Shown here: one piece after another, positions 7,564 to 15,045 of the stretch
Numbering within the stretch: the stretch's first letter is position 1
Layout: the number at the start of each line of letters is the position of its first letter
Virus record (IMG/VR): IMGVR_UViG_3300022198_002179
Span: 1 to 28,269 of that record
DNA: 28,269 nucleotides
Reading direction: 5' to 3' (one strand)
Origin: a virus
Program-made: the position numbers and the translations under genes
The notes under the pieces: model-generated
What the model saw: only the letters and a program-made list of their open reading frames with translations
What the model was told of the DNA's origin: nothing
The model's database searches: none

Positions 7564-8013
7564 TCAGGTCGCCGCTGTACCGCTGTCGATGGTGGCTGTT
7601 GCCATCACCGCGCCCTTGTCCTTGCGAGCATGGACGGTCACGGCTGCATCTGTCCCGGTTGTCCCGGTTGCCACAATGCGGACGTAACGCTTCGAGCCGA
7701 TGTAGCCGATGGAGCCAATCAGCTTGTCGTCGTCGGTGTCTGCGGTCACGGTTAAGGCGCTTTCCAGTCCAACCAAGTCAGCATCGGCAACGGCTGTTGC
7801 GGCTGCTGCGGCTGTTGTGTCGCTTTCCTGAACCTCGAACGAGAAGCCCGATGCGGTGCCTGCGTCTGTGACTGTACCTGTGGACACTGTGAAGGTCAGC
7901 GCCTCCCAGCCCTGCATATCAATCCAGTCGCCTGCTGCCGGGGTTGCCCCGCTCAGTGTAGCGGAGAGGCCAAGGCCAAACTCCGCATTATTGCGCATGT
8001 CAAATTGTGCCAT
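7564..8013 (-). CDS. Probable capsid decoration/accessory head protein (149 aa)
   Basis: Directly follows the major capsid gene (stop and start overlap as TAATG). The protein starts MAQFDMRNNAEFGLGL and is rich in Ala, Thr, Asp and Gly with alternating hydrophobic residues over its full length, consistent with an all-beta fold. There are no cysteines and almost no long helix. The gene after the capsid gene in HK97-type phages often encodes a decoration or stabilising protein, which is the likely role. Identity is inferred from position and composition. The high Ala-Thr content and tight coupling to capsid are consistent with a high-copy virion protein. Confidence 0.83.
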   Translation of the reverse strand: MAQFDMRNNAEFGLGLSATLSGATPAAGDWIDMQGWEALTFTVSTGTVTDAGTASGFSFEVQESDTTAAAAATAVADADLVGLESALTVTADTDDDKLIGSIGYIGSKRYVRIVATGTTGTDAAVTVHARKDKGAVMATATIDSGTAAT

Positions 8014-9239
8014 TATGCTGCCACCTTTCCGATAACGATAGCGTCAAAGCTGGTCACATCGCCGCCAACGCGCTGCGTTGTATAGTATGTGACGAAGCCC
8101 TTGTTGGTGTACGGGTCACGCAGAACCTGAAGGCCAACGCGGTCGAGGATGGTGTATGCGCGACCGAAATCCGCATAGACAACAGACAGAGCGTTTGCAG
8201 CAACAGCAGGCATATCGTCCATGAAGACAACGGGCTTGCCGAGAAGCTGGATAGACGCTTGGCCGTCACGCATCAGAACCGGGCTGAAGAAATAGTTGTC
8301 GTTGCCCTTGAGTTGCAGGGCCGCGCCAAACGTGGTGCGCTTCATGCCGAAGACCGCGCCCGCTTGGTATTCTTCCTTCAGTCCGTTCTGCACTTCAATC
8401 AGACCATCTGCGTTCAGCGCAGCCGCCGAACCCATGTTGATTTGAGTGATTGCATTGCGCTCATATGTGCCAGCCGCTGCCGCCGCCGCATATGTCAGGA
8501 AGCCGCGAGGCTTGCCGATGCCGTCACCGGAAACAAAGGCGGTGTTCTGAGTGCGTGCAAACTTGTCGGCAACCTTGCCAGCAAGCCATGCTTCGACGTC
8601 GAGATAGCTGTCCTCAATCATCTCGGTCGTCATACGCGGGTCGGCTTCAATCTTGTGAGCCGCGATGACTTTCTGAGCAAGTTGAGGCGTGTCAGTCTGA
8701 CCACCAGATGCGCCTTCACCGACCCAGCGTGCAGCCGCTTCTTGGTCGTCAATCAGGATGTCGATGGACTTCGCACCTGTGCGCTCCACGTTCGCCACCT
8801 GACGAAGCGGGGAGGTCTCGAACACGCGGGTGATAATGGTGTTCGACAGTTCCGGACGTACCAGATAGCCGCCGTCGGGGTTCACGTCGGTGGACATGGC
8901 CTTGACTTCGATGCCCTCGGAACCTGCTTTGAAGCCGTCCGGCAGGGTGCCGTTTGCCATATACTGGCGGAATGCGTCCTTGTGCTTCTGCTCAAGTTCG
9001 CCATCCATGCCCTTGCCTGCGCCAGCGCCAGGACGGTTCATGGCCGCTTCCAACTTGGCTTGCTTGGTCTGCATCTCAGCCAGCTTGGCCGTGATGTCGT
9101 CAGCCATGCGCTGATGCTTTTCCTCGGTCACTACGTCAGTTGGTGCCGCAGCTTTGAGCGCGTCGATTTCGCCGCGCAGTTCGGTAAGGGTCGGGTTGAT
9201 TTTCTCAACAAGCCCTTTGATTTCTGCAAAATCAGACAT
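8013..9239 (-). CDS. Major capsid protein, HK97 fold
   Basis: The 408-residue protein has a charged helical N-terminal region (residues 1-70), the expected delta/scaffold domain, then a Gly-rich linker. The mature shell domain appears from about residue 115 with TDVNPDGGYLVRPELSNTI, the classic start of HK97-type capsid proteins, followed by the N-arm phrase ETSPLRQVANV. The E-loop and P-domain segments follow, including LDVEAWLAGKVADKFAR and VFMDDMPAVAANALSVVYADF near the end. It follows the prohead protease gene directly (TAATG overlap), so the N-terminal domain is probably cleaved off during maturation. Length and order are standard. A full-length antisense ORF exists here but looks like a codon-bias shadow. 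Confidence 0.97.
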   Translation of the reverse strand: MSDFAEIKGLVEKINPTLTELRGEIDALKAAAPTDVVTEEKHQRMADDITAKLAEMQTKQAKLEAAMNRPGAGAGKGMDGELEQKHKDAFRQYMANGTLPDGFKAGSEGIEVKAMSTDVNPDGGYLVRPELSNTIITRVFETSPLRQVANVERTGAKSIDILIDDQEAAARWVGEGASGGQTDTPQLAQKVIAAHKIEADPRMTTEMIEDSYLDVEAWLAGKVADKFARTQNTAFVSGDGIGKPRGFLTYAAAAAAGTYERNAITQINMGSAAALNADGLIEVQNGLKEEYQAGAVFGMKRTTFGAALQLKGNDNYFFSPVLMRDGQASIQLLGKPVVFMDDMPAVAANALSVVYADFGRAYTILDRVGLQVLRDPYTNKGFVTYYTTQRVGGDVTSFDAIVIGKVAA

Positions 9240-9946
9240 TAACGTCCTCCAATCGTTTGCAGGGTTTCGGTCAAAAGTGCTTTGAGTTCGTCAACGTCCC
9301 GTTGAACCTGCTCAGGAACGTCCGTGTCTGCGTCCCGCAGAACCTCGGCCCGTGCCTTCCATGCGCCACCCGCCATAGCCTTCGCCATGCGGTTCGAATG
9401 GCCCATATTCTTGAACGCGCGTTCTAGGTCGCGCTGTGTAATTTCGTCAGCCTTCATCGCGTAGATTCCAGCCAATTCATTCATGGGGAATGTCACGACG
9501 CTGGTCTCCCAGAGGTCCAGCTTGGTCAGCTTGCGTGACCCTTCGTCCATGTCCATTTCGTATTCTTGTGTGCGGTAGCCAATGGAAAGCCCTTCGACCG
9601 CGCCCATCTTGATGAGTTCCGCAACCTCGCCGCCCTTGCCCTTTTTGGCGACCCGGCCCTTCATGCGCAGGCCATTTTCGTCCTCGGACATCTCATCCCA
9701 GACGCCGATTGGCTGGCTTGCGTCATGCTGCCAAAGCATCTTCACGCGCCGACCGGATGCGATGCACTCCTTGAAAGCGCCCGGCATAACAATGTCACCG
9801 CCGTTGTCGCGGTTGCCGAACACCGAGCCGTAGCCCATGATTTCAAGATATTCTTCGCTCTCGCCTTCGGACTTGATTGTCAGTCCGTGCGCCAGCTTGG
9901 TTTCGAGCGGCTCGCCACCGTCTTTGCGTGCGTAATTGCGCAGCAT
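9239..9946 (-). CDS. HK97 prohead protease (S78-type)
   Basis: This serine protease cleaves the capsid delta domain and itself during head maturation. Visible family features are the opening strand EIMGYGSVFGNRDNGGDIV, the catalytic His in MLWQHD (H74), the catalytic Ser in EGLSIGY (S121) and the segment LDLWETSVVTFPMN, which matches the assemblin/HK97 protease fold. The C-terminal third is helical and charged. I chose the ATG at 9946 because GGAG lies 6 bases upstream; the ATG at 9958 would add four residues but has no ribosome site. It is the first gene of a transcription unit that begins at a promoter about 44 bases upstream, and its stop overlaps the capsid start. Confidence 0.94.
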   Translation of the reverse strand: MLRNYARKDGGEPLETKLAHGLTIKSEGESEEYLEIMGYGSVFGNRDNGGDIVMPGAFKECIASGRRVKMLWQHDASQPIGVWDEMSEDENGLRMKGRVAKKGKGGEVAELIKMGAVEGLSIGYRTQEYEMDMDEGSRKLTKLDLWETSVVTFPMNELAGIYAMKADEITQRDLERAFKNMGHSNRMAKAMAGGAWKARAEVLRDADTDVPEQVQRDVDELKALLTETLQTIGGR

Positions 9947-9996
9947 GTAAGGCTCCATCTAAGGGCTTCGGACGTTTCACAACGGCCTTTGCAAAC

Positions 9997-10025
9997 TATA
10001 TACCACGAAACTGCAAAGTTGCAAA
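9997..10025 (-). promoter_or_regulatory. Late-type promoter for head operon
   Basis: TTTGCA (10020-10025), 17 bases, then TATATA (9997-10002) on the minus strand. The shared flanks with the tail promoter at 4824-4852 (GACTTTGCA before, GTGG just upstream of the -10, TTTGCAAA after) show the two are copies of one control element. It follows a terminator at 10042-10067 and precedes the protease gene. Hexamer repeats at 10013-10026 cover the -35, and a further GCAAAC at 9991-9996 lies at the start region. Confidence 0.7.
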
Positions 10026-10026
10026 G
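10013..10026. repeat. Direct-repeat operator candidate B
   Basis: GCAAAGTTGCAAAG on the plus strand: two perfect GCAAAG hexamers at 8-base spacing over the -35 of the head promoter. It matches site D at the RHH gene's promoter (GTAAAGACGTAAAG) in spacing and core, with C replaced by T in the second base of each unit. Confidence 0.53.
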
Positions 10027-10041
10027 TCATGGCTCAGGCAC

Positions 10042-10067
10042 AAAAAAAGACCGCCCGAAGGCAGTCT
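10042..10067 (-). terminator. Intrinsic terminator after packaging genes
   Basis: On the minus strand AGACTGCC-TTCG-GGCGGTCT gives an 8-base-pair stem (one G-T pair) with a UUCG loop, and the last base starts a run of seven T. This is a strong Rho-independent terminator. It separates the terminase-portal-minor head transcript from the capsid-tail transcript that begins 20-50 bases later. A smaller hairpin, GGCGG-ACA-CCGCC, lies just downstream of the minor head stop. Confidence 0.85.
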
Positions 10068-10114
10068 AGTCAGGAAGGTCAATATGAATGCAAATATGTT
10101 AGGCGGTGTCCGCC

Positions 10115-10942
10115 CTAGTCGTCAAGCCCGACCACGCGATGTATGCTACTACACCTACAATTTATAGTCGCCGCTCCCGGCTTGCCCGCCTCGCCGGGAT
10201 ACATAATCAACAAGTCCGGCCCGCCAATCCACGGCATAGAAAACGGCTCATCCATCGCTCGCTTCTGACCGTGCATTGAAACGTGGTCATATTCCGCATC
10301 GTCGCCAAAGTTGCGCGTCCGCGCGTCTTCGGTGCTGACCCATTCCTTTTCCAACTCAAGCCCGGTGGACTTGGCGGTCTCGTGCATGGCGTAGTTTGCC
10401 GCATTGTGCGTTTCGGTTCGCGCTATCAACGCGCCTCTCGCCCGTGAGATGGACGGCACGCGATTATTGATGCCCTTGGCGATAGCATCAACGCCAAGCC
10501 CGTCTTGCTGTCCTCGCGCAACCTCCGAGACAATGCGGCTGCGGGTTGTTTCAGTCACGCGGGTGATACGCTTTCGGATTGGCTCTAGGTTAATCCACGC
10601 CAGAGCCAAAGACCGGAACAGCGCCGCAAAGCCGCCCTCCTGTTTGGCTTCAAGGTCATAGCCTAGTGCCTTGCCCTGACTGACAACACGCGCCCCAAAC
10701 GTCCGCACGGTCTGAAGGGCCATCTCTTTATACAGGTCTCGGAACGCCTGCACGTCATCATCCGACGGGGCGGGGACATATCCTAGTTCCTGATACGCTT
10801 CGAGATACCGCTTGCTCTCATCGGCCACCACGCCCGCAATCTTGCGACGAAAACGCGTCTCCATCACGTCCAATAGACGCGACTGAATGGCAGCTTCGCG
10901 CTCAGGGCTGTGGCTGATGAATGCGGGCTTTCGCGCCATCAT
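10115..10942 (-). CDS. Minor head protein (SPP1 gp7 / Mu F-like)
   Basis: The 275-residue protein is mostly helical at the N-terminus (RLLDVMETRFRRKIAG). It then has the family signature from about residue 150: VSEVARGQQDGLGVDAIAKGI, then RARGALIARTETHNAANYA, EWVSTEDARTR, and the final INCRCSSIHRV. The R-T-E-x-x-x-A and N-C-R-C motifs are diagnostic of the Mu F/SPP1 gp7 head morphogenesis family, which binds the portal and enters the head in small numbers. The gene overlaps the portal stop by ATGA. Two adjacent ATGs (10942 and 10939) are equally possible starts. It is the last gene before the terminator at 10042-10067. Confidence 0.93.
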   Translation of the reverse strand: MMARKPAFISHSPEREAAIQSRLLDVMETRFRRKIAGVVADESKRYLEAYQELGYVPAPSDDDVQAFRDLYKEMALQTVRTFGARVVSQGKALGYDLEAKQEGGFAALFRSLALAWINLEPIRKRITRVTETTRSRIVSEVARGQQDGLGVDAIAKGINNRVPSISRARGALIARTETHNAANYAMHETAKSTGLELEKEWVSTEDARTRNFGDDAEYDHVSMHGQKRAMDEPFSMPWIGGPDLLIMYPGEAGKPGAATINCRCSSIHRVVGLDD

Positions 10943-12492
10943 TCATCGTCCATTTGCCTGACAATCTTTGCCGCCCAAGACTTGCCTGCATCACCGCCCC
11001 AAAGCGCCCACGCTATACGTCCGGCGCTTGGGTATCCCGGTTCTCCCGGTGACCATCCTTCGCCCTGCTTGTCCACTTCATGCCGCGCGAAATAGCTGCT
11101 CATCCGCTTGACGGTATCGGCGCTTAGGTTCTTGCCATTGGATATGTCACGCGCTCGCGCAACGCCTACCTCGGTCCCGCCTCGGTTAAACTCGCGCCGC
11201 CATTCCAGCCCGCGCTTGGCTTCTTGCTTCATGCCATCGTTCGGAGCGTAGCTGTCGGCCTTAGTCTCGATGTCCAGCCCGTAGGCCAGCGCCTTGATGT
11301 CTTCGGCAGGCAGGTCAAACGACGCGCCCGGTGTTGGCTTAAACTCGCCATCGGCTTCCGGCTCATACCCCATGAGCATCCGCGCCTCTTGCAGCGTCAA
11401 CACGCCTTCGCGGTATGCTGTGACGGCACGTTGAAACATCCGCTCGCGTAGAGCCTCAAGGGCAGGGATAGTATCGAGGTCTAGCCGAAGTTCCAGTCCA
11501 TCGCCATAGCGCGGCAGGAGCCATGTGTTCAGGCTTGCCAGCACATCGCGCATCAGCGGAATAACGGTGTCGGTGTAAAGCCGTTCCTTGGCCTGTTCGA
11601 GATTGTTGAACGTGCTGGCGTCGTTGTCGATGAGCGGAAGCGGAACGCCAAGCGCCGCAGCGACGTATTTCGCCGTCTCGCGCATCGTGTTGGAAAAGTC
11701 CATGTCCCGCGCCGACTGCGATAGCTGCTGCCATTCAGCATCGTCGGCCAGCATCGGTATCTCGCCCGCGTTCTCGGCCCCTTGCATCCGCGCTTTGAAA
11801 TACTCGCGCATCCGGTTAATCATCTCACCGGACGGGTAGCCTGTCTTGAACCGGATAAGCCCAGAAGGCCGTGCGCTGTTTTTCAACAGCGAATAGTTCC
11901 ACCGCATCCCGGCGTTGTGCGTATCGCCAGCGATTGCCGCAGCCATGAGCGGGGACTGCCCGCGCCAATAGTCCGACGGATTGTACGTCTTGACGAATAG
12001 CAGGTCAGACTGCCCGGTAATTTGGTCCACCTCGAAAACCGTCTTCTTGCGGTTCACTTCGTAGATGTATTGCCGGGGAAGGCCAGACGCGCCGGGAACG
12101 ACCGCGATATTGAGCGGCAGAAGAGGCCATATCTCGGTCGGCTGTCGCGGGTTGTCGGACGCTGCGGCCATCTCGCCTAGAAGCATCCGGTTCACCAGCA
12201 TTTCGGTCAGCCACGTTTGCCACGTCCCGCCCGGCGTCGGTTGTTTGAGCAAGTCCAGAACCGGGTGCTGCTCGATAGCATCTTCGCCGTTGTAGAGTTC
12301 GACGTTGATAGACGTTGCCGCCCGCACGATTTCATTCACCGCGCGATAGACAATGACGTTTAGCTGATAGCCTTCGGTGATGTATTGCTGGCTCTTGTCC
12401 TTACGCGCCCAAGCTGGCCCGCCGCCAATCATCAATGCGCCGCCTGCTGGGTGCGCCTTTTCTTCTGTTCGCTTAAAAGGCCACACTGCCAT
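10939..12492 (-). CDS. Portal protein, HK97 family, with C-terminal extension
   Basis: The portal forms the dodecameric ring through which DNA enters and leaves. The start at 12492 overlaps the large terminase stop (TAATG) and gives 517 aa starting MAVWPFKRTEEK. HK97-type features include QQYITEGYQLNVIVYRAVNEI, VNRMLLGEMA, the segment VKTYNPSDYWRGQSPL, and KYVAAALGVPLPLIDND followed by TFNNLEQAKERLYTDTV. The last 110 residues or so (from about KADSYAPNDGMKQEAKRG to the end) form an added domain with SAGRIAWALWGGDAGKSWA, which I recall from other phage head proteins but cannot name. A longer reading to 12564 runs into the terminase gene and is unlikely. Confidence 0.95.
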   Translation of the reverse strand: MAVWPFKRTEEKAHPAGGALMIGGGPAWARKDKSQQYITEGYQLNVIVYRAVNEIVRAATSINVELYNGEDAIEQHPVLDLLKQPTPGGTWQTWLTEMLVNRMLLGEMAAASDNPRQPTEIWPLLPLNIAVVPGASGLPRQYIYEVNRKKTVFEVDQITGQSDLLFVKTYNPSDYWRGQSPLMAAAIAGDTHNAGMRWNYSLLKNSARPSGLIRFKTGYPSGEMINRMREYFKARMQGAENAGEIPMLADDAEWQQLSQSARDMDFSNTMRETAKYVAAALGVPLPLIDNDASTFNNLEQAKERLYTDTVIPLMRDVLASLNTWLLPRYGDGLELRLDLDTIPALEALRERMFQRAVTAYREGVLTLQEARMLMGYEPEADGEFKPTPGASFDLPAEDIKALAYGLDIETKADSYAPNDGMKQEAKRGLEWRREFNRGGTEVGVARARDISNGKNLSADTVKRMSSYFARHEVDKQGEGWSPGEPGYPSAGRIAWALWGGDAGKSWAAKIVRQMDDE

Positions 12493-13730
12493 TATAGCAC
12501 TCCGAATACTTGGTCCGAGCCGCCTCGAATCATGGGTTGAACGGCATAGCGCACGGCGTCCCATCCGTGGTTGTGAGCGTCGATAATCTTTGTTGTCACG
12601 TCGCCGTTCTCGTTTGTCTTGTAGCTATACAGCCGCGCCTCGCGCTGCATATTAGCACAATCTGGGTGTATTATGATAGACCCCCATGACCTGAGCCACG
12701 CAATGCCGTCCTCAACGCTGCCAGGCCACTTGGTTACAGCCCTCGCCATTGGTAGCCCGTGACGATTTAGGTGGCTGATGCTTTCTGGTCTTGCGCTATC
12801 CCATCGGCTCACCTCCCGTTCAAAGCCCGGTATCGCGCTAACAACAAACGGCGCGGTGTCGTCCAGTTCCAAGCCCGTGCGAAATGCCTCCCTGCGAATG
12901 TAAAAGTTATCGCCGCGTATCCAGCATTCCACCGCTGCCGTCGGGTCTTGTGAGAAGCCAAAGTCGCCTCCGTAGAATGGCCCCTGCCACTCAGGCAGGC
13001 GCGGGTTAGGTTCAAACGGTTCCACCGTCGCCTTGCTGCCGAACACCTGCGCATCACTGTTTTCGAGATACGCACCTTCCCAGACATGGGCATATGTCGC
13101 CGGGTCGAGTAGCCGCTGCTGGCGCTCACGCAATGCCTTGAGGCCGTCAGGGAAATACGGATTGTCGTTCCAATTCACCTCGGCAATCAACGCGCTCTCT
13201 GGTGGTGTCTTGCGGAACCTGCGGTCAACCGGACTGCCATCGGTGCGCGGGTTCCAGATGGCCCAGAGTTCGGACTTAGGCTGTCGGAATACGGTCGCCT
13301 CAAGTGCAATCCATGACGTTTCCGGCACGTCCTCGGCTTCCTCAACAATCGTCAGGTCCACCTTGGCAAGCGACTTAATGCTTTGCTCATTCCTGCGAAG
13401 CCCGCGAAAGATAAACTCCGAGCCGTTTTCCCCGCGCAGGTAATCCCGGCCCACGTCATAATGCGCTTCGAGCCAGGGCTGTGATGCAATCGCCGCCTTG
13501 AGTTCGGCGTGGAAACTTTCTGCAATAGATACCTGAAACTCGCGTGCGCACAGAACGCGAATAGGGTCTTTGAAGCCCCAGATTGCTGCCATCAGCGCCG
13601 CCGTAAATGACTTGGCGCTGCCCCTGCCGCCGTATGTCGCTCGATACTTAACCGAGCCGCGTTCTGGCCCGTAAACCTTCTTTAGCTTCTTGGGTAGCTT
13701 AACCGTCGTTGTCGTCATCTGCGTCTGCAA
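12492..13730 (-). CDS. terL: Terminase large subunit (PBSX/Terminase_3 type)
   Basis: This ATP-driven motor and nuclease cuts and packages phage DNA. The N-terminal ATPase has Walker A GGRGSAKS (residues 34-41) and Walker B with catalytic Glu, LTIVEEAED (126-134), followed by the coupling segment AIWNPRT. The C-terminal RNase H-like nuclease shows the acidic residues D256 in GGDFGFSQDP, D311 in SRWDSA and D391 in NHGWDAVRYA. Length (412 aa) suits the PBSX family. The start at 13730 overlaps the small subunit gene by 32 bases; the in-frame ATG at 13718 is an alternative, and neither has a clear ribosome site. Its stop overlaps the portal start by one base. Confidence 0.96.
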   Translation of the reverse strand: MQTQMTTTTVKLPKKLKKVYGPERGSVKYRATYGGRGSAKSFTAALMAAIWGFKDPIRVLCAREFQVSIAESFHAELKAAIASQPWLEAHYDVGRDYLRGENGSEFIFRGLRRNEQSIKSLAKVDLTIVEEAEDVPETSWIALEATVFRQPKSELWAIWNPRTDGSPVDRRFRKTPPESALIAEVNWNDNPYFPDGLKALRERQQRLLDPATYAHVWEGAYLENSDAQVFGSKATVEPFEPNPRLPEWQGPFYGGDFGFSQDPTAAVECWIRGDNFYIRREAFRTGLELDDTAPFVVSAIPGFEREVSRWDSARPESISHLNRHGLPMARAVTKWPGSVEDGIAWLRSWGSIIIHPDCANMQREARLYSYKTNENGDVTTKIIDAHNHGWDAVRYAVQPMIRGGSDQVFGVL

Positions 13731-14061
13731 TGATGATTGTCGTCGGCCTCATGCTGCCGTCGCTGCTGGTATGGTCAACCTCTTGACGCTCGCGCCATTG
13801 CGCCCTCGTCTTCATCCAGAATATCTGTGCTGCTGTATCGCCGCCCTTTGCCTTGTTAAATAGCGCACCGCCGATGGTCGCGTTGGCCTTGGCAATCGCA
13901 AGGTCGAGTTCGTCCCGGTAATGCTTGCGCAGCGTCTTGGCATCGATGCCGATGATGCGGGCAATGCTTTCTTGAGGCGTGCCTATGGTCGCGTGTAGCT
14001 GCACAATCTGGCGCTGCTCTGGGGTTGGCGCGTGCGGTGGTTTTCTTTTTAGTTTAGGCAT
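13699..14061 (-). CDS. terS: Terminase small subunit (DNA-recognition)
   Basis: The 120-residue protein has an N-terminal helix-turn-helix: EQRQIVQLHATIGTPQESIA then IIGIDAKTLRKHYRDEL. This matches the small terminase type that begins with a basic K-R-K-P region and ends in an acidic tail (ADADDDNDG). Between lies the helical segment ATIGGALFNKAKGGDTAAQIF, which is typical for oligomerisation, followed by MKTRAQWRERQE. It recognises the packaging site and feeds DNA to the large subunit, encoded next with an overlapping start. The ATG has AGAGGT 6 bases upstream. It is the first gene of the packaging operon, next to a divergent small plus-strand gene. Confidence 0.92.
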   Translation of the reverse strand: MPKLKRKPPHAPTPEQRQIVQLHATIGTPQESIARIIGIDAKTLRKHYRDELDLAIAKANATIGGALFNKAKGGDTAAQIFWMKTRAQWRERQEVDHTSSDGSMRPTTIIIADADDDNDG

Positions 14062-14137
14062 TTTTTACCTCTTGCTACGTCAATTTAGATGCGGCAACCT
14101 GCTCAAACAACGCAACCCCAAACACTAGGAAAAACCA
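14062..14137. promoter_or_regulatory. Divergent intergenic region, weak minus-strand promoter
   Basis: This 76-base gap separates the minus-strand terminase genes from a plus-strand small gene and should hold at least one promoter. On the minus strand TTGTTT (14105-14110), 17 bases, TAAATT (14082-14087) is a weak match. For the plus strand I see no good pair of boxes, only a GGAAAA ribosome site near 14128. The hexamer repeats of the late promoters are absent here. Confidence 0.3.
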
Positions 14138-14344
14138 ATGACCTTCACAAACCCGCATGAACAGTTTTGCTTTGACACAGCCACGCATTTTAACGCAGTT
14201 CGCGGACGCGGATTTAAGCGCAGCGTTGAGGTTTGCAAAACATTTACTGAAGCGCAGGCATATGCCGCCAAGCATGGCGACAAGCGCACGATGATTTATG
14301 CAATCAACGATCTTGGAAATAGCGCTCATATTTGCAACCTCTAA
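14138..14344 (+). CDS. Small plus-strand protein, hypothetical (68 aa)
   Basis: One of the few plus-strand genes. It starts MTFTNPHEQFCFDTATHFNAV after a purine-rich ribosome site (TAGGAAAAACCA) and has a stretch TFTEAQAYAAKHGDKRTMIY. That stretch loosely resembles TSEEAQAFADASNG in the plus-strand gene at 27744, so both may belong to a group of small accessory phage proteins. It has no membrane segment or recognisable domain. It converges on the PLP-enzyme gene; the two stops overlap by 4 bases, and a bidirectional hairpin follows. Function is unknown. The coding call rests on the ribosome site, the divergent gap and the following terminator. Confidence 0.65.
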   Translation: MTFTNPHEQFCFDTATHFNAVRGRGFKRSVEVCKTFTEAQAYAAKHGDKRTMIYAINDLGNSAHICNL

Positions 14345-15045
14345 GGACATGCTGGCCCTGTAACATTCCAGAACAAAACAAGCCCGGCCCCGCGCCGGGC
14401 TTTGCATATCCGCCACGCCTTAGCGTCGTAATGGGGACAAGAGGGAAACGGCGGTTGAAATTTAAGGGCTTTTGAAAACGGCATTCCAGCCTCGTGTATG
14501 GTTGCGCCCTGCACCTCGCTTGCAGACAAAGCCCGACCGACTTGAACAACATGCCTCCGTGCATTTGGCCATGCCATTGCAAGGCTTCGCGCCAAGACGC
14601 CTGATCCGCTGGCACACCAAACCTCGTCGGGATTAATACCTGTGGTCTTTGCTGCCTCTGCAATTGTCTCAATAGCTTCGGGCAGGTTGACGCCAAACGG
14701 GGCCAGCTTTGCGCCTGTTCTCTGGCAATACTCCCTTGCGCGTGCTTGAACGACGTTAAAATACCCGTGCGGAACCTGCATCACCTTTGCGCCGACCCGT
14801 TTGGCCTCAAGCGTCCTGTTGTGCGGCTGCTTTCGTTTCGCCACAAAGATCGTGGCCCGCTTACCTAATGATGCCGCAGTGTGCGCTAGGGCTGTCTGTG
14901 CGCCCCCCTCAGCTGGGCTGGCATAAACCACTTCGTCAGCGTCATCAAATAAAACGGGCAAGAACCGCGCCTTGGTGCCGCCTTTGAAAAGATCGTCGCG
15001 CACTACTGCAATTCCGTCGTGATATGTTACAACAGGCGGCGTCAT
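14341..15045 (-). CDS. PLP-dependent fold-type II enzyme, ACC deaminase/D-cysteine desulfhydrase-like
   Basis: The 234-residue protein aligns by eye with 1-aminocyclopropane-1-carboxylate deaminase and D-cysteine desulfhydrase. RDDLFKGGTKARFLPVL (residues 16-32) matches the family's R-E-D-x(n)-G-G-N-K-x-R-K-L-E-x-L, making K25 the pyridoxal phosphate lysine. YASPAEGGAQTALAHTAASLGK (41-62) matches the substrate/cofactor loop S-x-G-G-x-Q-S-N-x-T. ASGSGVLARS (145-154) is the phosphate-binding loop. Family members are usually over 300 aa, so this is a shortened form. The start overlaps the methyltransferase stop (ATGA). The last 20 residues, after HYDAKAW, cross a terminator hairpin and may be non-native. 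Substrate is unknown; a role in base modification or in amino-acid metabolism is possible. Confidence 0.77.
   Translation of the reverse strand: MTPPVVTYHDGIAVVRDDLFKGGTKARFLPVLFDDADEVVYASPAEGGAQTALAHTAASLGKRATIFVAKRKQPHNRTLEAKRVGAKVMQVPHGYFNVVQARAREYCQRTGAKLAPFGVNLPEAIETIAEAAKTTGINPDEVWCASGSGVLARSLAMAWPNARRHVVQVGRALSASEVQGATIHEAGMPFSKALKFQPPFPSCPHYDAKAWRICKARRGAGLVLFWNVTGPACP
14381..14401. terminator. Bidirectional terminator between convergent genes
   Basis: AGCCCGGC-CCCGC-GCCGGGCT is a perfect 8-base-pair stem with a 5-base loop. On the minus strand it is followed by TGTTTTGTTC, and on the plus strand by TTGC, so it should stop leftward transcripts better than rightward ones. It lies inside the last 20 or so codons of the PLP-enzyme reading frame, after the recognisable protein. 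Confidence 0.66.

Noticed and set aside
6946-7755. A 269-codon plus-strand open frame across two head-region genes
   Set aside because: Cys/Arg/Val-rich product without a domain, antisense to well-coupled minus-strand genes.
8007-9242. A 411-codon open frame on the plus strand opposite the capsid gene
   Set aside because: It mirrors the capsid gene exactly, has no recognisable domain and no ribosome site, and is expected from codon bias in GC-rich DNA.
10084-10167. A 27-codon plus-strand frame with AGGAAGG ahead
   Set aside because: It is antisense to the conserved end of the minor head gene, and no promoter or further support is visible.
14010-14137. Possible packaging (cos/pac) site near the small terminase gene
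   Set aside because: No repeats or cohesive-end-like features could be identified by eye; location alone is not evidence.
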